DNA from: Allobosea sp. OK403
GTDB taxonomy: Bacteria; Pseudomonadota; Alphaproteobacteria; Rhizobiales; Beijerinckiaceae
NCBI RefSeq assembly: GCF_900113835.1
Contig: NZ_FOQV01000004.1
Location: forward strand, 310,001 to 374,000
Length of the DNA: 64,000 bases
Direction: 5' to 3'
The notes under the pieces: model-generated
Seen by the model: only the letters and a program-made list of their open reading frames with translations
Databases searched by the model: none
Told to the model about the DNA's origin: nothing
Shown: one piece after another, positions 36,788-45,058 of the stretch
Position numbering within the stretch: position 1 is the first letter of the stretch
Layout: each line of letters starts with the position of its first letter
Position numbers and translations under genes: made by a program

Positions 36788-36963
36788 TCATGTCTGCCAC
36801 ATACTCGCGCGCTTTTTTTGAAGGGCGGCTATGGGTCAAAAGCGATCTTATAGATGCCGTTGAGCCGACGTTCGCTTCCGGGCAGCAATCCAACCTCCGC
36901 TGTCGGGAGCCGGACATTTGCGACCCAGCCCAAACCTATTGACAGGCCCCTGGCGATCAGACG

Positions 36964-37935
36964 CTAAACAGCAGGATCAGCCTCGCCCCTGGGCAGCGCA
37001 TTCTGCAGTTGCGCCTCAGACGATCGGCCCCCTCCGAACGGTTCGAGCCGCAACGTTGCCCGTCGCATCAGATCGAGAAGATGCAGCGCCGCCGGCGTTA
37101 GCGGCAGATCGGCCCGCCGTACCACCACGAGCGCCGGCGCGGTCAGCTCCTCCATGATCTTGATCGTAGTCAGGGCTTGCCCCGTCATCTCGAAATCCTG
37201 CCACTGGCCCGGCACCATCGCGAGCAGATCGCTGTTGGCGAGGCAGGTCAGCAAGGTGAGCGCGGACTGGCTGCGTACGGCCAGATGGGGCGCGGGCAGG
37301 TCATGGCCTGCAAAGAAGGCGTTGATCTCGGCGCCGTCGTCGGCCGTGATCGACGTCGTCACCCAGTCCTGTCCCGCAAGCTCGCGCAGGGAAGTCGCGC
37401 CTGCCAGCGGATGCCCGGCCCGGCAGAGCACGACGCGGCGGTTCTGGAAGAGCACCTCGAGGCTGAGCTCCGGGACGGCCTGCGCCCCGCCTTCCGGGCC
37501 GATGTAGAAATCGACCGAGCCGTCCCGCAGCCGTGTTTCGAGCGTGGGATAGAAGCCCTCGATGATATGCAGCTTGATGTTCGGATAGCGCGCCCGGAAG
37601 GGCCGCAGGCTCGATGGCAGCAGCGCCAGATGCGCGGCGATCGACAGGCCGACCGTCACGGTGCCGGTGCCGGCCCCGCGTAGCTGTTCCATTTCCTCGC
37701 GCGTGCGCCGGATCTCCGACAGGATCGAGCGCGCGCGGGCGATGAAGGCCTGGCCCAGAGGCGTGGCGACGACGCCGCGCGCGCGCCGTTCGAACAAGGG
37801 CGCTCCCAGCTCGCGCTCCAGCATGGCGAGGCTGCGCGTCAGCGCCGGCTGCGCGAGCCGCAAATGGCGCGACGCTGCCCGGACGCTGCCGCGCTCGGCG
37901 ATCGCGACGACCTCCTCGAAGTGATGAAGCTTCAC
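36964..37935 (-). CDS. LysR-family regulator of the catabolic cluster
   Basis: A 323-residue LTTR with helix-turn-helix GSVRAASRHLRLAQPALTRS (about 16-35) and effector domain VTVGLSIAAHLALLPSSLRP. It is divergent, with 160 bp between, from the VOC-SnoaL-FAH-monooxygenase-TRAP genes. LysR proteins in this position usually activate the catabolic operon with the substrate or an intermediate as inducer. Confidence 0.92.
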   Translation of the reverse strand: MKLHHFEEVVAIAERGSVRAASRHLRLAQPALTRSLAMLERELGAPLFERRARGVVATPLGQAFIARARSILSEIRRTREEMEQLRGAGTGTVTVGLSIAAHLALLPSSLRPFRARYPNIKLHIIEGFYPTLETRLRDGSVDFYIGPEGGAQAVPELSLEVLFQNRRVVLCRAGHPLAGATSLRELAGQDWVTTSITADDGAEINAFFAGHDLPAPHLAVRSQSALTLLTCLANSDLLAMVPGQWQDFEMTGQALTTIKIMEELTAPALVVVRRADLPLTPAALHLLDLMRRATLRLEPFGGGRSSEAQLQNALPRGEADPAV

Positions 37936-37968
37936 GGCGCGGCCTCCATTACGAAGAATATCGAAGTG

Positions 37969-37994
37969 ATGCCGAACCGCTATCGCTTTGGCAT
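37969..37994. promoter_or_regulatory. Possible LysR operator in front of the catabolic cluster
   Basis: ATGCCGAA and TTTGGCAT are reverse complements in 7 of 8 positions around a 10-base spacer. The site is in the divergent promoter region, 34 bp from the LysR start and about 100 bp from the VOC gene start. Confidence 0.4.
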
Positions 37995-38095
37995 TCTTGT
38001 CATCTGTTCAGGTATATCCCTATCCGCTAGCTCTGTTCCACCGAAAACGCAGGCGCCACGCCCTCACCGGAAGAATGGCGCCGCAGGAGGAACGC

Positions 38096-38677
38096 ATGGA
38101 CATCATCAAGCCCGCCTTCCATCACGTCACGTTCAAGACCAGCCGGCTCGTGGAAATGGTCGCCTGGTACGGCCGGGTGGTCGGCGCCACACCGAATTTC
38201 CAGGATGCGAACAATGCCTGGACCACGAATGACGCGGCCAATCACCGCGTCGCCTTCCTGTCGGCGCCCGGGCTCGGCGACGATCCCGACAAGCGCAGCC
38301 ATAACGGCATGCACCACAGCGCCTTCGAGTATGAGAGCTTCGACGATCTGATGTCGTCCTATGCCCGGCTGCGCGACGAGGGCATCGCGCCGGCCTTCTG
38401 CCTCGACCACGGCATGACGATCTCGCTCTACTATCGCGATCCCGAGGGCAATTTCGTCGAGCTGCAATGCGACAGCTATGGCGACTGGAAGCAGTCCAGC
38501 GCGTGGATGCGGACCTCGCCCGACTTCAAGGCCAATCCGATCGGGACCTTCTTCGATCCCGAGCGCGTCTATCGGGCCCATAAGGATGGTGCGGGCTTCG
38601 ACGCGCTGCACGTCGGAATGCGCAAAGGCGACTACGAGCCGGCCGGCGCGCCGCCCGATCTCGGCCTGCCGATCTGA
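38096..38677 (+). CDS. VOC-family protein, single-domain extradiol-dioxygenase-like
   Basis: The ATG at 38096 follows GCAGGAGG. The 193-residue product has two beta-alpha-beta modules. Candidate metal ligands match the extradiol dioxygenase triad: His10 (FHHVTF), His74 (GMHHSAFEY) and Glu122 (NFVELQCD). Two-domain catechol dioxygenases are about 300 residues; single-domain ones like this also exist. It would cleave a dihydroxylated ring made by the monooxygenase at 40112. Glyoxalase-like isomerase activity is the alternative. Confidence 0.82.
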   Translation: MDIIKPAFHHVTFKTSRLVEMVAWYGRVVGATPNFQDANNAWTTNDAANHRVAFLSAPGLGDDPDKRSHNGMHHSAFEYESFDDLMSSYARLRDEGIAPAFCLDHGMTISLYYRDPEGNFVELQCDSYGDWKQSSAWMRTSPDFKANPIGTFFDPERVYRAHKDGAGFDALHVGMRKGDYEPAGAPPDLGLPI

Positions 38678-38701
38678 CGGCGCGGCGGCGGCTCGTCGGC
38701 G

Positions 38702-39124
38702 ATGACGCTCCGGCTTACCCTCGAGGATCGCGTGGCGATCGAGGATCTGATCCAGCGCCACGCCTGGCTGATCGACCATGGCGAATCCGACCGCATCGGG
38801 GAGCTGTTCACACAGGACGCGGCGCTCTACGGCATCGGTCCGGATAAGCTCGGGCGTGCCGCCATCGCGAATTGGGGAGCCGAGCGTGCCGCGATGCGCG
38901 ACCGGCGCTCGCGCCACGTCCAGAGCAATATCCTGATCGAGCCGATCTCGCCGGAGACAGCGCGCGGATGCGTCGTGTTGACGCTCTACCGTCATGACGG
39001 GCCGGGGCCGGGCTCAGCCACGCCGTTCCTGATCTGCGAATACGACGACCGCTACCGCAAGGACGCGGACAGAGCATGGCGCTTCACGGAGCGGCGCCTG
39101 TCCGTGCTCTTCGGCGAAACCTGA
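38702..39124 (+). CDS. SnoaL/NTF2-like protein
   Basis: 140 residues with the cone-shaped NTF2-like fold typical of SnoaL-like and ring-hydroxylating-dioxygenase beta-subunit-like proteins. LTLEDRVAIEDLIQRHAWLI at the start and the RYRKDADRAWRFTERRLSVL ending are characteristic. Such proteins isomerise, dehydrate or bind polycyclic or aromatic intermediates. It follows the VOC gene by 24 bases. Confidence 0.8.
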   Translation: MTLRLTLEDRVAIEDLIQRHAWLIDHGESDRIGELFTQDAALYGIGPDKLGRAAIANWGAERAAMRDRRSRHVQSNILIEPISPETARGCVVLTLYRHDGPGPGSATPFLICEYDDRYRKDADRAWRFTERRLSVLFGET

Positions 39125-39186
39125 CCACAAGCCGACCCCGGCTGGCCCTGCTACGGCCGCTACATGTTTCAGAAGGAGTGCCTTCG

Positions 39187-40071
39187 ATGCGTCTCGCCAC
39201 CATCTCCCGCGAGGGCAAGGCCCGGCTCGCGGTCTATCGCGGCCAGGATCTCGTCGATCTCTCAGTGGCCGGCCCCGGCCTGCCGGAAACCATGCTCGCC
39301 TTCGTCGAAGGCGGTGAAGTGGCGCGGGCAGCCGTCGCAGCCGCGCTCGACAAGGCACCTGCCTCGGCAGTGCTCGACCCGGAGCGGGCAACCTTCCTGC
39401 CGGTGTTGCCGCGCCCAGGCAAGATCATCTGCGTCGGCCTCAACTATGCCGATCATTCGGCCGAGAGCGGCTTCAAGCAGCCGGATTATCCGACGCTCTT
39501 CGGCCGCTTCTCCACGACGCTGATCGGTCATCGGGCGCCGATGATCCGGCCGAACCTCTCGGACCAGCTCGACTATGAAGGGGAGATCGCCGCAGTGATC
39601 GGCAGGCACGGCAAATATGTGCCGAAGGCCACCGCGCTCGATCTCGTCGCCGGCTATGCCGTCTTCAACGAGGGTTCGGTGCGCGAGTACCAGTTCAAGT
39701 CGCCGCAATGGACGGTCGGCAAGAACTTCGACAGCACGGGTGCCTTCGGCCCGGCTCTGATCACCGCCGACGAACTGCCTCCAGGCGCCAAGGGGCTGAA
39801 GCTCGAGACCCGCCTCAACGGCCAGACCGTTCAGAGCGCCTCGACCGACACAATGGTCTTCGATGTGGCGAGCCTGATCGCGATCATCAGCGAGGCGATC
39901 AGTCTGGAGCCGGGCGATGTCATCGTCACCGGGACGCCGGCGGGCGTCGGCGGCGCGCGCAAGCCGCCGCTCTTCATGAAGCCTGGCGATGTCTGCGAGG
40001 TCGAGGTCGAGGGCATCGGCCTGCTGGTCAATCCCATCGCTCAGGAAGCCGCCGCCCAGACCGCCGCCTGA
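39187..40071 (+). CDS. Fumarylacetoacetate-hydrolase (FAH) family hydrolase
   Basis: The ATG at 39187 gives 294 residues. The FAH domain covers about 75-285, with KIICVGLNYADHSAE, the metal-binding DYEGEIAAVIG and the C-terminal VTGTPAGVGGARKPPLFMKP. Family members hydrolyse or decarboxylate ring-cleavage products (fumarylpyruvate, 2-hydroxyhepta-2,4-diene-1,7-dioate and similar). It is well placed to act on the product of the VOC dioxygenase-like enzyme. Confidence 0.87.
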   Translation: MRLATISREGKARLAVYRGQDLVDLSVAGPGLPETMLAFVEGGEVARAAVAAALDKAPASAVLDPERATFLPVLPRPGKIICVGLNYADHSAESGFKQPDYPTLFGRFSTTLIGHRAPMIRPNLSDQLDYEGEIAAVIGRHGKYVPKATALDLVAGYAVFNEGSVREYQFKSPQWTVGKNFDSTGAFGPALITADELPPGAKGLKLETRLNGQTVQSASTDTMVFDVASLIAIISEAISLEPGDVIVTGTPAGVGGARKPPLFMKPGDVCEVEVEGIGLLVNPIAQEAAAQTAA

Positions 40072-40111
40072 CCGGGCGGGCATCGCGGAGCAGGACGAAA
40101 GGGGACGTGCG

Positions 40112-41773
40112 GTGAAAGACAGTGGCAACCTGATCGACGTGCTGATCGCCGGCGCTGGCCCCGTGGGGCTCGCCGCCGCCATCGAACTCGGCCGCCGCGG
40201 CGTGCGCTGCCTTGTGGTCGAGCGTAACGACCGGGTCGGCTACGCGCCGCGCGCGAAGACGACGAATGTCCGCACGCGCGAGCATCTGCGCCGTTGGGGG
40301 ATCGCCGACAGGCTGCGCGAGGTCTCGCCGATGCCGCGCGACTATCCCTCGAACGTCGTCTTTGCCACGCGGATGACGGGCCCCAGGCTCGCGCGTTTCG
40401 AGAACGCGTTGAATGGCAGCCCGGCGCGCAATGACCTCTATTCCGAATCCGCCCAGTGGGTGCCGCAATATGTGCTGGAGGAGGTTCTGCGCGAGCATGC
40501 GGCCTCGCTGCCGGGCGTGACCATTAGCTTCAGCACCGAACTTGCCTCCTTCACGCAGGATGGCGGCGGTGTGACGAGCGAGCTCAAGGACCTTTCGACG
40601 GGGGCCGTGCGCCGCGTCGGGAGTGCCTACCTCATCGGCGCCGACGGAGCGCGCAGCCTGGTTCGCGACGCCATCGGCGCGACAATGACCGGCGACAGGG
40701 CCTATTCGCGCAACTACAACATCATCTTCCGCGCTCCCAACCTCGCCAGCCGCCACGCGCATGGCGAGGCGATCATGTACTGGATGATCAACGAGGAGCT
40801 GCCTTCGCTGCTCGGGCCGATGGATGGGCAGGGGCTGTGGTTCTTCATGGTCACCAAGCTCGCCAACGACATCGATCCGGCGAGCGTCGATCCCGTCGCC
40901 CTGATCCGCCAGGGCACCGGCCTCCACGACCTCGAGATCGAGATCGTCAGCAAGGACCCTTGGGTCGCGCACAAGCTGGTTGCGGATCGTTACGAGAAGG
41001 GGCGCGTCTTCCTTGCCGGCGACGCCTGCCATCTCCACCCGCCCTTCGGCGGCTTCGGCATGAACATGGGCATCGGCGATGCGGTCGATCTCGGCTGGAA
41101 GCTGGCCGCCGTGCTCCAGGGCTGGGGCGCGCCGGAACTGCTGGCGAGCTACGAGGCGGAGCGGCGCCCGGTGCATGAGCGCACCATCGCGGAAGCGGTG
41201 ATCAATTACGGCGTGCTCGGCAATCAGCTCGTCCGGCCGGGTCTGGAGGATTCCGGGCCGCTTGGCGAGGCGACGCGCCGCGAGGTCGGCGAGATCATCG
41301 AGGCGACCAAGCTGCGCGAATTCAGGACGCTCGGCATCGTGCTGGGCTCCCGCTACGCGGATTCGCCCATCATCGTGCCGGATGGCAGCGAGCCGCCGCC
41401 GGAACATTTCATGCTCTATGTGCCCTCGGCTCATCCCGGCTGCCTCGCTCCGCATCTGTGGCTGAACGACGGCTCGTCGCTCTACGACCATTTCGGCTCC
41501 GGATTCACGCTGCTCGTCACGGCAGGTGAGACGCAGCAGGCGGCAGGCTTCGCAGCTGCGGCCGAGCACCTCGGAGTTCCGCTGACGGTTCTCGCACCGG
41601 GCGACCGGCGCTTGCCTGCGCGCTACGCTGCGCGGTTCGCGCTGATACGGCCGGACCAACACGTCGCCTGGCGCGGCGATGCCCTGCCCGCTGATGCCGC
41701 GGGACTGCTCGCGCGCGTCACCGGGGCGATCGAAAAGGGAGCGGTCGCACCGGAATCTGCTACGGCCGCATAG
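40112..41773 (+). CDS. FAD-dependent aromatic monooxygenase (PheA/MhpA-like)
   Basis: A GTG start preceded by AGGGGA gives 553 residues. The FAD-binding GAGPVGLAAAIELGRRG (16-32), the second motif LIGADGARSLVRDAIG and the GD motif RVFLAGDACHLHPPFGG identify a group A flavoprotein hydroxylase. The C-terminal thioredoxin-like domain is typical of the phenol- and 3-hydroxyphenylpropionate-hydroxylase branch. It would hydroxylate a phenolic acid with NAD(P)H and oxygen. Confidence 0.88.
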   Translation: MKDSGNLIDVLIAGAGPVGLAAAIELGRRGVRCLVVERNDRVGYAPRAKTTNVRTREHLRRWGIADRLREVSPMPRDYPSNVVFATRMTGPRLARFENALNGSPARNDLYSESAQWVPQYVLEEVLREHAASLPGVTISFSTELASFTQDGGGVTSELKDLSTGAVRRVGSAYLIGADGARSLVRDAIGATMTGDRAYSRNYNIIFRAPNLASRHAHGEAIMYWMINEELPSLLGPMDGQGLWFFMVTKLANDIDPASVDPVALIRQGTGLHDLEIEIVSKDPWVAHKLVADRYEKGRVFLAGDACHLHPPFGGFGMNMGIGDAVDLGWKLAAVLQGWGAPELLASYEAERRPVHERTIAEAVINYGVLGNQLVRPGLEDSGPLGEATRREVGEIIEATKLREFRTLGIVLGSRYADSPIIVPDGSEPPPEHFMLYVPSAHPGCLAPHLWLNDGSSLYDHFGSGFTLLVTAGETQQAAGFAAAAEHLGVPLTVLAPGDRRLPARYAARFALIRPDQHVAWRGDALPADAAGLLARVTGAIEKGAVAPESATAA

Positions 41774-41806
41774 AAGACCAACGACAAAAGAACCGGGGAG
41801 GAAACG

Positions 41807-42847
41807 ATGATACGAGGAATGGCGGACGCCCTGCTGTGCGCCCTGTTCGGCCTGTCTCTCTCGGCGGCGGGGGCTATCGCGCAGACCATCGAGCTCAAGG
41901 TCTCGCATTACCTGCCTCCCAACCACCAGCTTCACAAGAAGCTCGAAGAGTGGGGCGATGATCTTGCCAAGCGTTCAGGCGGGCGGCTCAAGCTCACGAT
42001 CTTCCCCGCCGCGCAGATGGGACCGATGCCGCGGCAATACGACCTCGCCCGCACCGGCGTCGCCGATATCTCCTTCTTCCTGCACGGTGCGCTGCCGGGG
42101 CGCTTCCCGCTCACGGAACTCACCCAGATCCCTTACGTCTTCAATCGCGGTGAAGGCTCTGCCTCCAAAGCGATCAGTACTGCCGAGGCCTCCGCGATCG
42201 TGACCGGGATGGCCGCCGATCTCGCCGCCGAGCATGAGGGCACGAAGCTGCTCTACTTTATCGCCACGCCGACGGTGAGCCTGTTCTTCAACCGCGGCGC
42301 CGTGCGCGACCCTGCCGCGATGCGCGGCCTGCGTATCAGGCACAACGGGCCGATCGCGTCCGCGATGATCGAAGTCTGGGGCGGCAGCCCCGCAGCGGTC
42401 ACGCCAGCGGAGCTTTCCGACGCGCTGGCCAAGGGCACCATCACCGGCATGCTGTTCAATTACGAGGCAGCCAAGTCCTTCCAGATGGCCGAGAGCATGA
42501 AGTCGGTGACTCCGGTGAAGGCGTCCGCAGGCACCTTCGCGCTGGTCATGAATGCCGAGCGCTACAAGTCTCTCCCGGAAGATCTGCGCAAGATCATCGA
42601 TGAAACCACGGGACCGGAGGCCGCGCGCAAGATCGGTGCGCTCTACGACGCGGCCGAGGATGACGGTGAGAAGTATCTGCGTGCGGCCAATGTCGAGATC
42701 GTCGATCTGACGCCGGCCGAGCGCGCCACCTTCGAGGAGAGGACCAAGCCCATCGCCGCCACCTTCCTGGCCAAGGCCGAGGCGAAGAACGCCAAGGCGC
42801 GCGATTTCTACGAGCGGCTGCGCGCGGCCGTGGGCGGAACCCAATGA
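41807..42847 (+). CDS. dctP: TRAP transporter substrate-binding protein DctP-type
   Basis: The ATG follows GGGGAGGAAACG. The 346-residue product has a signal peptide ending AGAIAQ and the DctP family's HYLPPNHQLHKKLEEWGDDL. The Arg that binds the substrate carboxylate is expected in GLRIRHNGPIASAM. It binds an acidic substrate in the periplasm. The stop overlaps dctQ by four bases. Confidence 0.92.
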   Translation: MIRGMADALLCALFGLSLSAAGAIAQTIELKVSHYLPPNHQLHKKLEEWGDDLAKRSGGRLKLTIFPAAQMGPMPRQYDLARTGVADISFFLHGALPGRFPLTELTQIPYVFNRGEGSASKAISTAEASAIVTGMAADLAAEHEGTKLLYFIATPTVSLFFNRGAVRDPAAMRGLRIRHNGPIASAMIEVWGGSPAAVTPAELSDALAKGTITGMLFNYEAAKSFQMAESMKSVTPVKASAGTFALVMNAERYKSLPEDLRKIIDETTGPEAARKIGALYDAAEDDGEKYLRAANVEIVDLTPAERATFEERTKPIAATFLAKAEAKNAKARDFYERLRAAVGGTQ

Positions 42848-43386
42848 GCGGCGGCGCGGGTCCGCGGTTCGATCCCGTCCGCATTCTCACCCACTGCGGT
42901 GCGATTGCGCTCGCCGTGATGCTGTTCTGGACGATGCTCGACATCGGCGGGCGGCTCGCCTTCAACACGCCGATCCACGGCACGCTCGATCTCGTCGAGG
43001 TCACGCTGGTGCTCGTCGCCTTCCTTGCCCTGCCGGAGTGCTTCCGGCGCGACGAGCAGATCAAGGTCGATGTCTTCGACGCCATGCTCAGCCCGCGCCG
43101 ACTCGGGTTCCTGATCCTGATCGGCGAGGTTGCGACGCTAGCTTTCCTCAGTCTCTTGGCCGCCACCCTTTTGCAGCCGCTGGCCGACGCCTATCGCTTC
43201 GGCGACCAGAAGCCCGATCTTCCGGTGCCTATCTGGACCTTGCTGCTGGCGATCGAAGTTGCCCTCGTCGTGTCCATGCTCGTCGTCCTGCGCCGGGTCG
43301 GCTCTCAGCTGAAGGCCGCCCTGTGGCAGCCAGGCAAAGAGACGCAGCCCCATGCCCTCCATCGCCATGAGGAGGCTACCCCATGA
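42844..43386 (+). CDS. dctQ: TRAP transporter small permease DctQ-type
   Basis: A 180-residue protein with four membrane segments and the DctQ-type PIHGTLDLVEVTLVLVAFLA. It overlaps dctP and dctM by ATGA at both ends. It forms the membrane complex with DctM. Confidence 0.9.
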   Translation: MSGGAGPRFDPVRILTHCGAIALAVMLFWTMLDIGGRLAFNTPIHGTLDLVEVTLVLVAFLALPECFRRDEQIKVDVFDAMLSPRRLGFLILIGEVATLAFLSLLAATLLQPLADAYRFGDQKPDLPVPIWTLLLAIEVALVVSMLVVLRRVGSQLKAALWQPGKETQPHALHRHEEATP

Positions 43387-44690
43387 GCGCGACCTCCATC
43401 GGCCTGATCGGCATGGCGACGCTGGTCGGCATGATCCTCGCCCGCATACCCGTCGCCGTGGCGCTCGGCCTCGTCGGCTTCGTCGGCTACGCTGCTATCG
43501 ATGGTTTCGCCAAGGCGCGGCTTGTCTTCGGGGCGGTGCCGCTCGAATTGTCTTCGGCCTATGCGCTTTCCGTGCTGCCGCTGTTCACGCTGATGGGGAC
43601 GCTCGCAACCATGGCCGGCCTCTCCGGCGACCTCTTCCGCGCAAGCAACGCCGTCTTCGCCGGCATGCGCGGCTCGCTCGCGATGGCGGCGGTCGGCGCC
43701 TCGGCGGCCTTCGGTGCGGTCTGCGGCTCGTCGCTGGCGACGGCCGCGACGATGAGCCGGATCTCGATCCCGCAAATGCTGAAGGCGGGCTATTCGCCGG
43801 CGCTGGCCGCCGGTGTCGTCGCGGCCGGTGGGACGCTCGGCATCCTGATTCCGCCTTCGCTGATCCTGATGATCTACGGCATCATCGCGCAGCTCTCGAT
43901 CATCAAGCTGTTCGCAGCCGCCCTGATTCCCGGCCTCGTTCTGACCGCGCTCTATCTCGCCACCGTCGCGTTCTGGGTGTGGCTCAGGCCGGAGGCGGCG
44001 CCGAAGCTGCCGACGGAGGGGCGGGCTCAGTCGTTCCGCCTCGTGCTTTCGATCTGGGACGTCGTCCTGCTGTTCGCGGTCACCTTCGGCGGCATCTATC
44101 TCGGCTGGTTCAGCCCGACGGAGGCCGCCGCGGTCGGCGCCTTCGGCGCGCTTCTGCTCGGGCTCCTGCGGCGCGGCTTCAAGCGCGGCGACGTCAGCAC
44201 CGCCTTCACCGAGACGACGCGGATCACCGCCAATCTCGTCCTGATCGTGCTGGGATCGACGATCTTCTCCTATTTCGTCGTTCAGACCGGCATGGCCCAG
44301 TCCGTGGTCCGGAGCATCGATGCGGTCGGGCTGCCGCCGCTCGCGGTCATGCTGCTGCTCGTCGCCTTCTACGTCTTCCTCGGCTGCTTCCTCGAAGGGA
44401 TCGGCATGGTGCTGGTGACGGTGCCGGTGCTGCTGCCGCTCGTGCTCTCGACGGGCTACGACCCGATCTGGTTCGGCGTCTTGCTGGTGATCGTCGTCGA
44501 GATCGGCCTGATCCATCCGCCAGTGGGGATGAACCTCTTCGTCATCCGCTCGCAGGCGCCGCAGATCAGCCTGGGAGCGATGTATCGCGGCGTCTTGCCG
44601 TTCCTGGTCGCCCCATTTGTGCTGATCGCGCTGCTGCTTGCCTGGCCCGAACTCGCGCTTTGGCTTCCGCGCCATCTCACAGGAATATGA
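43383..44690 (+). CDS. dctM: TRAP transporter large permease DctM-type
   Basis: A 435-residue protein with about twelve membrane segments. The GAVCGSSLATAATMSRISIP motif and GTLGILIPPSLILMIYGIIA are DctM hallmarks. It uses a sodium or proton gradient to import the ligand delivered by DctP. As the last gene of the catabolic cluster, it makes the import arm of the pathway. Confidence 0.92.
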   Translation: MSATSIGLIGMATLVGMILARIPVAVALGLVGFVGYAAIDGFAKARLVFGAVPLELSSAYALSVLPLFTLMGTLATMAGLSGDLFRASNAVFAGMRGSLAMAAVGASAAFGAVCGSSLATAATMSRISIPQMLKAGYSPALAAGVVAAGGTLGILIPPSLILMIYGIIAQLSIIKLFAAALIPGLVLTALYLATVAFWVWLRPEAAPKLPTEGRAQSFRLVLSIWDVVLLFAVTFGGIYLGWFSPTEAAAVGAFGALLLGLLRRGFKRGDVSTAFTETTRITANLVLIVLGSTIFSYFVVQTGMAQSVVRSIDAVGLPPLAVMLLLVAFYVFLGCFLEGIGMVLVTVPVLLPLVLSTGYDPIWFGVLLVIVVEIGLIHPPVGMNLFVIRSQAPQISLGAMYRGVLPFLVAPFVLIALLLAWPELALWLPRHLTGI

Positions 44691-44904
44691 CGACACCGCT
44701 GCCCCACTTTCTGACATTGGGCCGCCTCTCCAAGCGGACCAGGGCAACCCTTCTCAGCCAAATCGAAGGAGGCTCTTGTCAGCCCGGCTTGATACCAGCC
44801 TCTTCAACGACGCAGTTGGCGCGCTGGGCTTCACCTTCGATGAACCGCGCGGCTGCGTGAAGCCCAGGATGACGGCGTGGTTCCGAGCCAGAACAACAGG
44901 CGCT

Positions 44905-45029
44905 AGAGCAGGATGCGAAAAAGTGGGAACCGGTTTTTCGCATTGATCCTGCTCTAACTCCTAGATGAGAGACGGATTCAGATTTCAGACGGAGACACTT
45001 TGTGACTCCGTCTGAAATCATCCGGCTCT
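44905..45029. repeat. Double-hairpin interspersed repeat, copy 4
   Basis: The left hairpin at 44905-44955 is nearly identical to copy 1. The right hairpin pairs GATTTCAGACGGAG with CTCCGTCTGAAATC. It lies between the dctM stop and the RND stop. In 44691-44904 only the edge AGGATGACGGCGTGGTTCCG, shared with 14048-14152, was recognised. Confidence 0.85.
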
Positions 45030-45058
45030 AGCCGCGAGGCGGGCGAAAGCCCGCCCCT

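Noticed and set aside
36617-36853. 78-codon plus-strand frame in the gap before the second LysR gene
   Set aside because: No family resemblance, no ribosome site and biased composition. The minus-strand hydrophobic frame is the better candidate, though weak.
43305-44747. 480-codon open frame opposite dctM
   Set aside because: Antisense shadow. dctM has full family motifs and operon overlaps.
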